A DNA stretch of 5,358 bases, taken from NCBI GenBank assembly GCA_021792075.1, contig JAJYVK010000143.1:1-5358 (forward strand), read 5' to 3'. This document shows, piece by piece, positions 1 to 5,358 of the stretch (the first letter of the stretch is position 1; each line of letters starts with the position of its first letter). The notes beneath the pieces were generated by a model. The model was not told the origin of the DNA. It was given only the letters and a program-made list of their open reading frames with translations, and did no database searches. The stretch is from Actinomycetes bacterium. GTDB taxonomy: Bacteria; Actinomycetota; Acidimicrobiia; Acidimicrobiales; Acidimicrobiaceae. Made by a program: the position numbers and the translations under genes.

Positions 1-367
1 TAATACTAATAGGGACTTGTCGAAACTAGGGCTAAGTCCAAAGAGGATATACCAAATAACGAACTCATTCCATATTTATTGCGTTTAGTACCATTTTCGT
101 CCATTAACGAACGAATCAGTTTTCCACCCCACGCGCATATAAGTCAGAGTAAGTGAGCCAACAAATGACTCCAAGCACTGAGTTTGACCTTTAAACTCCA
201 CTCTGGTAGACCAAATTTCGGGCATAACTGAAAATCATGGCTCAAGAACCAGAGGGTGGTCAGATCCCACATGCATACCCAGGAGACTTGTAAAGTCGGG
301 TTCTCCAAGGTCACAGAAATCCAAACCCTCTATCACTTAATTGGCTCTTACCAGCATAAATATATAG
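1..367. other. Intergenic region without a recognisable gene
   Basis: No open frame with a plausible start and ribosome binding site is visible on either strand. The stretch looks AT-richer than the coding part of the window. It contains several short exact inverted repeats: GGACTT/AAGTCC (13-18 with 34-39), TTCGT/ACGAA (96-100 with 107-111), GAGTTT/AAACTC (180-185 with 193-198), CTCTGGT/ACCAGAG (201-207 with 248-254) and AGAGGGT/ACCCTCT (251-257 with 325-331). None is followed by a T-run on either strand, so none is a convincing terminator for the leftward tRNA transcript. I looked for 5S rRNA, tmRNA, SRP RNA and RNase P signatures and saw none. The first 12 bases resemble the 3' end of a 23S rRNA (see findings). 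Confidence 0.6.
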
Positions 368-441
<74 letters not shown>

Positions 442-484
442 CTGGCTAGCTGTTGTCCAAACAATAATGGCAAACATCAGCGCG

Positions 485-557
485 CTCCGGGGGAGAGACT
501 CGAACTCTCAACCGCACGATTAACAGTCGCGTGCTCTGCCAATTGAGCTACCCCGGA
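485..557 (-). tRNA. tRNA-Asn (GUU)
   Basis: The minus strand gives a full 73-nt cloverleaf: acceptor TCCGGGG/CCCCGGA, D-arm GCTC-AATTGGCA-GAGC, anticodon stem CGCGA/TCGTG (one G-U pair) around loop CTGTTAA, T-arm GAGAG-TTCGAGT-CTCTC, and discriminator G. The anticodon GUU (522-524 on the plus strand) decodes AAC and AAU. The T at position 1, the D-loop AATTGGCA and discriminator G are usual for bacterial tRNA-Asn. CCA is not encoded, so a CCA-adding enzyme is needed. It is the first of two tandem tRNA genes read leftward, beginning 80 nt after the end of the sigma-factor gene. Confidence 0.97.
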
Positions 558-566
558 ATACAACCC

Positions 567-591
567 AAAAAGTCTTTGAGGCGAAACTCAA
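567..591 (-). terminator. Weak possible intrinsic terminator downstream of rpoD
   Basis: Read leftward after the sigma-factor stop codon, there is a 5-bp hairpin TTGAG-TTTCGC-CTCAA (587-591 with 576-580). Four bases later comes a run of five T (567-571 on the plus strand read as A). The stem is short and AU-rich, and the T-run is offset, so termination would be poor at best. Transcription may read through into the tRNA genes. Confidence 0.22.
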
Positions 592-592
592 T

Positions 593-621
593 CTAGTACA
601 GGCACACCTCGCTTCAGTCAG
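593..621 (-). promoter_or_regulatory. Possible promoter for the tandem tRNA genes
   Basis: On the minus strand a -35-like CTGACT (616-621, 4 of 6 to TTGACA) is separated by exactly 17 nt from a -10-like TACTAG (593-598, only 3 of 6 to TATAAT). This would start RNA around 586, some 29 nt before mature tRNA-Asn. It sits in the 80-nt gap after the sigma-factor gene, where a tRNA promoter would be expected. The match is weak, and the sigma factor encoded next door may have altered preferences. Confidence 0.22.
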
Positions 622-637
622 GTTTTGAAAATTTGCC

Positions 638-1552
638 TCACTCTTCCCACAAAGCCTTGAGCAGTTCTGAGAATTCAGGTCTGCGCAGACGCGCAATCGC
701 CTTCTGTTCAACCTGCCTCAGCTTCTCCTTGGTCCTTGCAAACTTCTTCGCCGTCTCGTCCAACGAATGCGGTCTGTCACAGTCGAGTCCAAATCTGTAG
801 GCCATGATGTCGCGGTCGTCCGCAGAAAGCGACTGCAACACATCTCTGACAGCACCGACGATCGCTTCTTTGGAAACGCTCTCATCGGGCATTGTTGCAT
901 TCTCGTCCTCCACGACATCAGAGAGCACGGAGTCGCTTTCTGAACCGACCTGCTGCTCCAAAGAGACCGCGTCCACAGAATAGCGCAGGAGCTCAAGTAC
1001 ACGCGCTGGAGACGTCCCCAGCTTTTCACCGAGCTCCTCGGGGGTTGGATCACGAGAAAGTGACTGCTGCAAACCCCTCTGAAGTTTGTAGAGCTGGACA
1101 AGCTCTTCCATGACATGCTGGGGAACCCTGATGGAACGAGATTGGTCGCCAATCGCCTTGATGATCGACTGACGAATCCACCAGGTGGCATAGGTGGAGA
1201 ATTTGAACCCACGAGCGTAGTCGAACTTCTCCACGGCTCTCATAAGTCCAATGTTCCCCTCCTGTATGAGGTCCAGAAAGGGCACTCCCCTATTGCGATA
1301 CTTCTTTGCAATGGAGACGACGAGTCTTAGATTCGCTCTAGTCAGCCTTTCCCGCGCCCGTTCACCAGCTTGCAGCCTCTTTATATCCTGGGGCTGTTCG
1401 CAAGGTGTCCCGATCCTTTTCTGCGCTTCGACGGATTCAAGGATCACTTTCGAAAGAATCCGCTCCTCTTCAACACGAAGAAGCGGCGTCTCGGCGATCT
1501 CCCTGAGATATGTCCGAATGTCTTCGGTCGAAGTTGTGTCGTAGTAACTCAT
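638..1552 (-). CDS. rpoD: Sigma-70 family RNA polymerase sigma factor, short RpoD-like
   Basis: This protein directs RNA polymerase to -35/-10 promoters. It has 304 residues. Region 1.2 is at about 10-42 ([16 protein letters not shown]). Regions 2.1-2.2 are at about 67-105 ([30 protein letters not shown]). Regions 2.3-2.4 are at about 106-145 ([15 protein letters not shown]), with the melting aromatics Y121, W124 and W125. Region 3 with the sigma finger runs from about 146 to 217, and region 4 from about 226 to 293, ending in [15 protein letters not shown]. There is no region 1.1 and almost no non-conserved insert, so it is shorter than E. coli RpoD (613) and has the size of group 2 factors. 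Its place directly behind dnaG favours the housekeeping role, but a group 2 factor cannot be excluded. The ATG lies 3 nt after the dnaG stop. A GAGGG at 1560-1564, inside the last dnaG codons, sits about 7 nt before it. Promoter-reading positions equivalent to E. coli T440 and R584 are I131 and K275 (see findings). Confidence 0.93.
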   Translation of the reverse strand: MSYYDTTSTEDIRTYLREIAETPLLRVEEERILSKVILESVEAQKRIGTPCEQPQDIKRLQAGERARERLTRANLRLVVSIAKKYRNRGVPFLDLIQEGNIGLMRAVEKFDYARGFKFSTYATWWIRQSIIKAIGDQSRSIRVPQHVMEELVQLYKLQRGLQQSLSRDPTPEELGEKLGTSPARVLELLRYSVDAVSLEQQVGSESDSVLSDVVEDENATMPDESVSKEAIVGAVRDVLQSLSADDRDIMAYRFGLDCDRPHSLDETAKKFARTKEKLRQVEQKAIARLRRPEFSELLKALWEE

Positions 1553-1555
1553 CGG

Positions 1556-3442
1556 TCAGCCCTCAGCCTCACTCTTCATCAGCCAAACCAGCAGCTGGCC
1601 TGTCGCATCGATCCGCTGGTTTCCAGCTGAACGAAGCCCCTCCTGCAGTAGCCGAATGCGCGAGAGCTCGCTCGAGAGCTCCATGAGTTCATTAGAGGAA
1701 GGTTCCAACGAACGGGCCTGAAGCTTCATGTGCTCAAGTCTTCTGTTCACACCCCTTTCGACGAGACGGGACACAACATCGAACGGATCGGCACTTGGCG
1801 CCTCGACGGCTAGACGTATGAAGAGCTCCTTGGCCTCACGTCCTGCAGCCTCCGCGCGAATACTTGCTTCGGAGATAGAGGTCACACCTTCGATGGCGAT
1901 CCGAAGCGAGCGATGAGTCGGATGGGTGAAAAGGACCAGAGGAAAGAACTCCGACATCTCCTCGGTATTGTGCACCAGCATCCTTAAACCTTCGATGGCA
2001 GGACGATCAGATAGGCCCAGATCCTCGGCGCTAATCGGTCGTTGCTGAATCGGAGCCTCCAAGGAGTCTGTACGGGCATCCGCCATTACAAAGGAGCGCG
2101 CGCGCGAGTGCGGCTCCGGCTGATCCCTGAGAAATTGCCCCGACCGCAGTGCTTTCTCCAACCGCAGATGCAGATCTTTCATCTCGAACCGGCATTTGTC
2201 TGCGACGTACATCAGATAGTCATTGCGAACCAGTGCGTTCGGGTGCTCTGCGATGATCTCGATAGCTTCGTCGACAACTCTCGCCCTTCCTTCGATGCTG
2301 GAAAGACCGCCCTCTTCGAACAGCCGTTCCAGTCGAAAGGCCATCAATGGTCTGGCGCCGCTCACCGCATCGATGAGTCTCGCGGGATCCTTCTGGCCAA
2401 GCTCCCCCGGATCGATTCCATCAGGAAGATCGGCAACGTAGATCTCCAGCTTGTGCTTCTTCTCCCACTGGTAGAACTTCTCAGTGGCAGAGATACCAGC
2501 CTTATCAGCGTCAAAAGCCAAAGTGATCCGCTTCGAGAAGCTCTTGATCTTCAAAAGGTGATCTTCGGTCAAGGCTGTGCCGCAGGTGGCAACGGCCCTT
2601 TGGATCCCCGCCTTGAAAAAGGCGATTACGTCTGTATAACCTTCGCAAATGATTATCTCCCCGTGAGACACGACATCGGCTTTGGCAAGATTGAGCCCAT
2701 AGAGCGTCTTTCGCTTAGAGTAAAGCATCGTTTCCGGAGAGTTCTTGTACTTCGGGCCCGCCTGTCCGCTGGCGTCCTCCTCGGATGATGGGAGCACTCG
2801 CCCTCCAAAAGCGACGGGCTTGCCGGAAGCGTCGAAAATCGGAAAGATCACCCTTGCACGAAGCTGGTCCAAAGGTCTTCCGCCCTTGTCCAGGTAACCG
2901 AGTCCGGCGTCTACAAATATCTCTTGCGACACCTTGAGGTGAGAAAAAAGCCCGGCAGGCAGATCCGGCGCCCACCCAAGCCGGAACTTCTCCCAGTCCT
3001 TGGCGTCGATACCCCGAGATGCCAGGTAACTACGGGCGTGCTCGCCGTCTGGGCTGCTAACAAGCCGCTCATGGTAGAACTCCACGGCCTCAGAGAGCGC
3101 TGACTGCAGCGAAGACCGTTTCGTGGCGTGCACTGATAGTCCTTGCGAGTCGTAGGTGAGCTGTATGCCAGCTCTGCTCGCCAAATATTCGACGGCCGGT
3201 ACGAATTCCATTCTCTCGATCTCGCGGACGAAGGAGATCGCATCTCCAGAAGCGTGGCAGCCAAAACAGTAGAAGAAGCCTTCCTCGGCATTGACGCTGA
3301 ACGACGGGGTGTTCTCGGAATGGAAAGGACACAGCCCGACGTAGCGCAGTCCGACTCTCTTGAGCGCTACATGTTCTCCTATTAGTGCCAGAATGTCGGT
3401 CTGCTCCAAGACCTTCGACACATCGTTCTCATTGATCAGCAA
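1556..3442 (-). CDS. dnaG: DNA primase DnaG
   Basis: DnaG makes the RNA primers for replication, working with the replicative helicase at the fork. It has 628 residues, close to the family norm. The N-terminal CHC2-type zinc domain has ligands C38, H41, C59 and C62 (CPFH and CFGC), with the usual HSENTPSF between them. The RNA polymerase core follows at about 115-365. Its TOPRIM part carries EGYTDVIA (acidic E267, D271), LAFDADKAG (D310, D312) and DLPDGIDPGEL (338-348), so the metal-binding residues look intact. A polar linker (about 433-475) leads to a helical C-terminal domain, which in this family contacts DnaB helicase. The start is TTG at 3442. No ATG or GTG lies upstream in frame before the stop TAG at 3461-3463, and starting there places the first zinc cysteine at 38, close to C40 in E. 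coli. No good Shine-Dalgarno sequence precedes it. The gene is followed 3 nt later by the sigma-factor gene, so the two are probably co-transcribed and translationally coupled. Confidence 0.97.
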   Translation of the reverse strand: MLINENDVSKVLEQTDILALIGEHVALKRVGLRYVGLCPFHSENTPSFSVNAEEGFFYCFGCHASGDAISFVREIERMEFVPAVEYLASRAGIQLTYDSQGLSVHATKRSSLQSALSEAVEFYHERLVSSPDGEHARSYLASRGIDAKDWEKFRLGWAPDLPAGLFSHLKVSQEIFVDAGLGYLDKGGRPLDQLRARVIFPIFDASGKPVAFGGRVLPSSEEDASGQAGPKYKNSPETMLYSKRKTLYGLNLAKADVVSHGEIIICEGYTDVIAFFKAGIQRAVATCGTALTEDHLLKIKSFSKRITLAFDADKAGISATEKFYQWEKKHKLEIYVADLPDGIDPGELGQKDPARLIDAVSGARPLMAFRLERLFEEGGLSSIEGRARVVDEAIEIIAEHPNALVRNDYLMYVADKCRFEMKDLHLRLEKALRSGQFLRDQPEPHSRARSFVMADARTDSLEAPIQQRPISAEDLGLSDRPAIEGLRMLVHNTEEMSEFFPLVLFTHPTHRSLRIAIEGVTSISEASIRAEAAGREAKELFIRLAVEAPSADPFDVVSRLVERGVNRRLEHMKLQARSLEPSSNELMELSSELSRIRLLQEGLRSAGNQRIDATGQLLVWLMKSEAEG

Positions 3443-3457
3443 CCCATCCCCATCCGA

Positions 3458-3463
3458 ATTCTA
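3458..3463 (-). promoter_or_regulatory. dnaG: Possible -10 element for dnaG
   Basis: The minus strand reads TAGAAT here, 5 of 6 to TATAAT. It would place the transcript start near 3451, only about 9 nt before the TTG start codon, giving a very short or nearly leaderless mRNA. No convincing -35 hexamer is found at the matching distance: the base run 17 nt upstream is CTTTTG. An isolated hexamer of this quality is common by chance. Confidence 0.22.
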
Positions 3464-3610
3464 TTTACGGAACTCCTCGACAAAAGCCTAGGGCTTGAGC
3501 CTAATAATCAACTAAGACGAGCCAAAGATGGCCCCTCTACCCCACCATCAAATTTCCCACAAATCGAGCGCGAACAAAAGACGCTTCGTGGTGAATCCGA
3601 GAATTTATTT

Positions 3611-3640
3611 TTGTCCATCCATCCAAGAGGTCCGCATTAT
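3611..3640 (+). promoter_or_regulatory. Possible promoter for the alcohol dehydrogenase gene
   Basis: TTGTCC (3611-3616, 4 of 6 to TTGACA), an 18-nt spacer and CATTAT (3635-3640, 4 of 6 to TATAAT) lie in the upstream gap. The predicted start near 3647 would leave a leader of about 155 nt. The motif matches are modest and no operator is visible beside them. Confidence 0.22.
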
Positions 3641-3783
3641 TAACTGCGAAGAAGCCGCTCATTTCCGAGACCGCTTGATTAGCTCTCATACATCAGATCT
3701 GCAGCCTCACCAGAACCAGCGCATGAACTTTGAGCAATGAAGTTGTGAAAGCTGTATGGTGGGAAGTCAAATCAGCGATTCAA

Positions 3784-3791
3784 AGGAGAGG
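3784..3791 (+). promoter_or_regulatory. Ribosome binding site that fixes the dehydrogenase start
   Basis: AGGAGAGG ends 10 nt before the ATG at 3802 and is the clearest Shine-Dalgarno sequence in the window. The alternative in-frame TTG at 3730 has none. This decides the start at 3802, where the protein also begins to match the family (MQIQAAVI). Confidence 0.75.
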
Positions 3792-3801
3792 TCTCTTACA
3801 T

Positions 3802-4902
3802 ATGCAGATTCAGGCGGCCGTCATAAACAACAAAGGGGAGGACTTCGCAATCGAGCCGATAGAGCTCGATCCCCCTAAAACAGGAGAAATCCTCGTACGA
3901 ATGGTAGCCTCCGGGATATGTCACACCGACCTGAACGTGAAGAACCAGACGCACAGAGTACCTGCGCCAGCAGTCCTTGGCCATGAAGGCTCGGGAATAG
4001 TTGAAGAGGTTGGCCCCGGAGTTACCGATCTCGAGGCAGGTGACCACGTTGTTCTTGGATTTGCCTCCTGTGGAGTCTGCCGCAACTGCCTCAGGGCACG
4101 TTCTTATGCGTGCTCAAGACATGCCGAGCTAAATTTCGGCGGCAGAATGGAGGACCTGAGCTATAGGCTTCACCGCGACAACCAACCGCTCTCCAACTTC
4201 TTCGGACAGTCCTCCTTTGCCAGCTACTCCGTCGTCAGCTCACGCAACGCTGTCAAAGTTCCAAAGGACGTCGACCTCGCCCTTCTTGGGCCGCTGGGAT
4301 GCGGCCTGATGACCGGGGCTGGAACCGTCTTCAACCGCCTGCTTCCACCGCCTGGATCGACAATAGCCGTAATCGGCGCGGGAGCAGTGGGGCTCAGTGC
4401 AATAATGGCTGCCGCCATCGTCGGCTGCGGAACCATCATCTCCATCGACGTGCATCAGAACCGCCTCGATCTAGCACAAGAGCTCGGCGCAACGCACGCC
4501 GTCAATGCAGCGGAACTGCCCGACATCGTAAGCGAGATCCGCTCCCTGACGGAGGGGGGCGCTGACTTCGTTATCGAAGCGGCGGGTCACCCTCTCCTGC
4601 TGCGCCAGGCTGTTGACGCTCTGGCCCCCATGGGCACAGCCGTTCAGCTTGGCGGCCTTCCTCAGGGAACCGAAGCGTCTATAGACTCCAACGACCTGAG
4701 GTCAAAGAGCAAGACCATAGCCGGGCTCGTCGAAGGGGGAAGCGTACCAAGGGTTTTGATACCTCAACTTATCGAGTTCTACAAAGCAGGAAGATTTTCC
4801 TTCGACAAGCTCGTCCGCTACTACCCTTTCGAACAAATCAACGAGGCCGCCGCGGATGCACACGATGGAAAAGTCATAAAGCCCATATTGAAGTTCAGCT
4901 GA
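3802..4902 (+). CDS. Zinc-dependent alcohol dehydrogenase, aryl/benzyl-alcohol type
   Basis: This is a cytosolic medium-chain dehydrogenase expected to oxidise an alcohol to the aldehyde with NAD+. It has 366 residues, the length I recall for benzyl-alcohol dehydrogenase XylB. The GroES-like catalytic domain has zinc ligands C40 (GICHTD), H61 (GHEGSG, with E62) and C167 (GPLGCG). The structural zinc loop has C90, C93, C96 and C104. FFGQSSFASYSVV (133-145) is typical of the aryl-alcohol branch. The Rossmann fold has GAGAVG (192-197), and the acidic D216 after the second strand (IISIDVHQNR) favours NAD over NADP. All key residues are present. The ATG at 3802 follows a good ribosome binding site. 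A 24-residue N-terminal extension from a TTG at 3730 is possible in frame but has no ribosome binding site and is unlike the family. The gene stands alone on the plus strand and converges on the Pht5-like gene. The substrate is not shown by the sequence. Other MDR alcohols, or formaldehyde with a thiol cofactor, remain possible. Confidence 0.92.
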   Translation: MQIQAAVINNKGEDFAIEPIELDPPKTGEILVRMVASGICHTDLNVKNQTHRVPAPAVLGHEGSGIVEEVGPGVTDLEAGDHVVLGFASCGVCRNCLRARSYACSRHAELNFGGRMEDLSYRLHRDNQPLSNFFGQSSFASYSVVSSRNAVKVPKDVDLALLGPLGCGLMTGAGTVFNRLLPPPGSTIAVIGAGAVGLSAIMAAAIVGCGTIISIDVHQNRLDLAQELGATHAVNAAELPDIVSEIRSLTEGGADFVIEAAGHPLLLRQAVDALAPMGTAVQLGGLPQGTEASIDSNDLRSKSKTIAGLVEGGSVPRVLIPQLIEFYKAGRFSFDKLVRYYPFEQINEAAADAHDGKVIKPILKFS

Positions 4903-4904
4903 CT

Positions 4905-4937
4905 CGGCAGAGCCTCTTTCCGGGCCCCTCTGCACCG
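4905..4937. terminator. Inverted repeat between convergent genes, possible shared terminator
   Basis: GCAGAG at 4907-4912 and CTCTGC at 4928-4933 form a perfect 6-bp stem with a 15-nt loop. It starts 4 nt after the dehydrogenase stop codon and lies in the 74-bp gap between two converging genes. There is no T-run on either strand, so it is not a textbook intrinsic terminator. Its position is suggestive only. Confidence 0.3.
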
Positions 4938-4976
4938 GTCATACGCCAGGCCGATTCAAAACCAGTACGCATGCCG

Positions 4977-5358
4977 CTAAACCTTGAAAGAGCTTTGGAC
5001 CCCAGCGGGAAACAGGTCCTCGACCTCCAGGGGCTTGTGTGTAACGCCCTGGTCGTAGGTGAAGCGGAGGAAGGAACTCAGTGTGACCCTGTTGGGCTCC
5101 ACTCCATAGGGCCAGTATCCGTCAGACCCGAACAGCTCAGAGATCCGGTCTGCGAATACGCGGGACCACGGAAGCGGAAAGCGGCTGGCAGTAACGTCAA
5201 AGAGCCTCTCGATGGATCTCCTTTTGGCCTCGTCGAAGGCCTTGAAGAGGTTCATTGCGATCCAGGGATTCTCTTCGAGCACCGATTTTTTCACCGCGAC
5301 GACATGCATGATTGGAAAGATCTTCGTCTGCTGCCAGTACTCATATTCGGCCTGCTGG
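4977..5358 (-). CDS. 4,5-dihydroxyphthalate decarboxylase-like protein (Pht5 type), C-terminal part
   Basis: The gene is cut by the right edge of the window. The frame stays open from 5357 down to the TAG at 4977-4979, giving the last 126 residues. The ATG at 5309 is internal, because the frame continues upstream with family-like sequence (YEYWQQTKIFPIMHVVAVKKS). Matches to the family, from memory, are IFPIMH, the ENPWIAMNLFKAFDEAKR block, WPYGVEPNR, and the end pattern SFLRFTYDQGV ... LEVEDLFPAGVQSSF, close to where Pht5 proteins stop. The namesake enzyme decarboxylates 4,5-dihydroxyphthalate to protocatechuate. The fold belongs to the periplasmic-binding-protein class II superfamily, and many relatives are annotated only as ABC substrate-binding proteins, so the function may be different. 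The signal-peptide question cannot be answered, as the N-terminus lies outside. The gene converges on the alcohol dehydrogenase with 74 bp between them. Confidence 0.8.
   Translation of the reverse strand, partial: QQAEYEYWQQTKIFPIMHVVAVKKSVLEENPWIAMNLFKAFDEAKRRSIERLFDVTASRFPLPWSRVFADRISELFGSDGYWPYGVEPNRVTLSSFLRFTYDQGVTHKPLEVEDLFPAGVQSSFKV

Larger units (their letters stand above)
3443..3801. other. Intergenic region between divergent dnaG and alcohol dehydrogenase
   Basis: This stretch of about 360 bp separates two divergently read genes and should hold both promoters. It contains a compact hairpin AAGCC-TAG-GGCTT (3484-3488 with 3492-3496), an AT-rich patch at 3601-3612 and the repeated CATC/CCATCC words around 3616-3624. 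A plus-strand open frame at 3528-3740 has no clear ribosome binding site and no recognisable content, and I regard it as chance. No operator, riboswitch or RNA gene was recognised. Confidence 0.6.

Noticed and set aside
251..331. tRNA-like 7-bp closing stem enclosing 81 nt
   Set aside because: There is no T-loop TTCRA in front of the 3' strand, and no D-arm or anticodon arm in register.
243..335. Possible 5S rRNA after the putative 23S tail (GATCCCA word and AGAGGGT/ACCCTCT closing stem)
   Set aside because: Apart from the GATCCCA word, the conserved 5S core (CCGAACTCGG, AGTTAAG and the loop E sequence) is missing and the length is wrong.
1..367. Integrated element or attachment site next to the tRNA genes
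   Set aside because: No repeat of either tRNA 3' end and no integrase or phage-like sequence is seen in the window.
718..1212. Overlapping minus-strand open frame inside the sigma-factor gene
   Set aside because: It is out of frame with the conserved sigma domains and rich in Ser and Arg with no domain; it is a coding shadow.
2042..2788. A 248-codon plus-strand open frame inside dnaG
   Set aside because: It is fully antisense to the conserved primase, has no recognisable domain and no ribosome binding site; it is a shadow of dnaG codon usage.
3528..3740. A 70-codon plus-strand open frame upstream of the alcohol dehydrogenase
   Set aside because: It starts without a Shine-Dalgarno sequence, its composition is not protein-like (many His, Ser, Asn and Arg without hydrophobic periodicity), and it resembles nothing I know. 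A tiny leader gene cannot be excluded.
3730..3801. N-terminal extension of the dehydrogenase from a TTG codon
   Set aside because: There is no ribosome binding site at the TTG and the added 24 residues are unlike the family, whereas the ATG at 3802 has a clear one.
5307..5309. ATG as the start of the Pht5-like protein
   Set aside because: The frame is open to the right edge and the upstream residues (IFPI just before MHVV) belong to the family, so this is an internal methionine.

Overview
The window looks like ordinary chromosomal DNA from a bacterium of moderate GC content. I infer an actinobacterium, possibly of the class Acidimicrobiia. The inference rests on the remembered wording of the DnaG zinc-finger region (CFGCHASGDAISFVREIE), on the dnaG-rpoD gene order and on tRNA genes without an encoded CCA tail. 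No rRNA or other marker long enough to fix the lineage is visible.

Layout. Positions 1-367 hold no convincing gene. The first dozen bases resemble the 3' tail of a 23S rRNA, and the rest is AT-richer sequence with several short inverted repeats. Two minus-strand tRNA genes follow: a CAU-anticodon tRNA that is best read as tRNA-Ile2 (368-441), and tRNA-Asn(GUU) (485-557). Next comes a minus-strand pair read from right to left: DNA primase dnaG (1556-3442), then a compact sigma-70 factor, rpoD-like (638-1552), only 3 bases after the primase stop. An intergenic gap of about 360 bp (3443-3801) lies between dnaG and a plus-strand zinc-dependent alcohol dehydrogenase of the aryl/benzyl-alcohol type (3802-4902). 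Facing it on the minus strand and running off the right edge is the C-terminal part of a protein resembling 4,5-dihydroxyphthalate decarboxylase (Pht5) (4977-5358).

How the genes fit together. The left and centre are information-processing genes: replication priming, transcription initiation and translation, a shortened form of the classical macromolecular-synthesis arrangement. All are read leftward. The right end is metabolic. A dehydrogenase for aromatic or similar alcohols and a decarboxylase-like protein hint at aromatic-compound catabolism. They are convergent, not co-transcribed, so a shared pathway is only a suggestion.

I found no mobile element, CRISPR array, defence system or clearly new system. 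The most interesting direct observation is that the sigma factor carries substitutions at positions matching two promoter-reading residues of E. coli sigma-70 (Thr440 to Ile, Arg584 to Lys).
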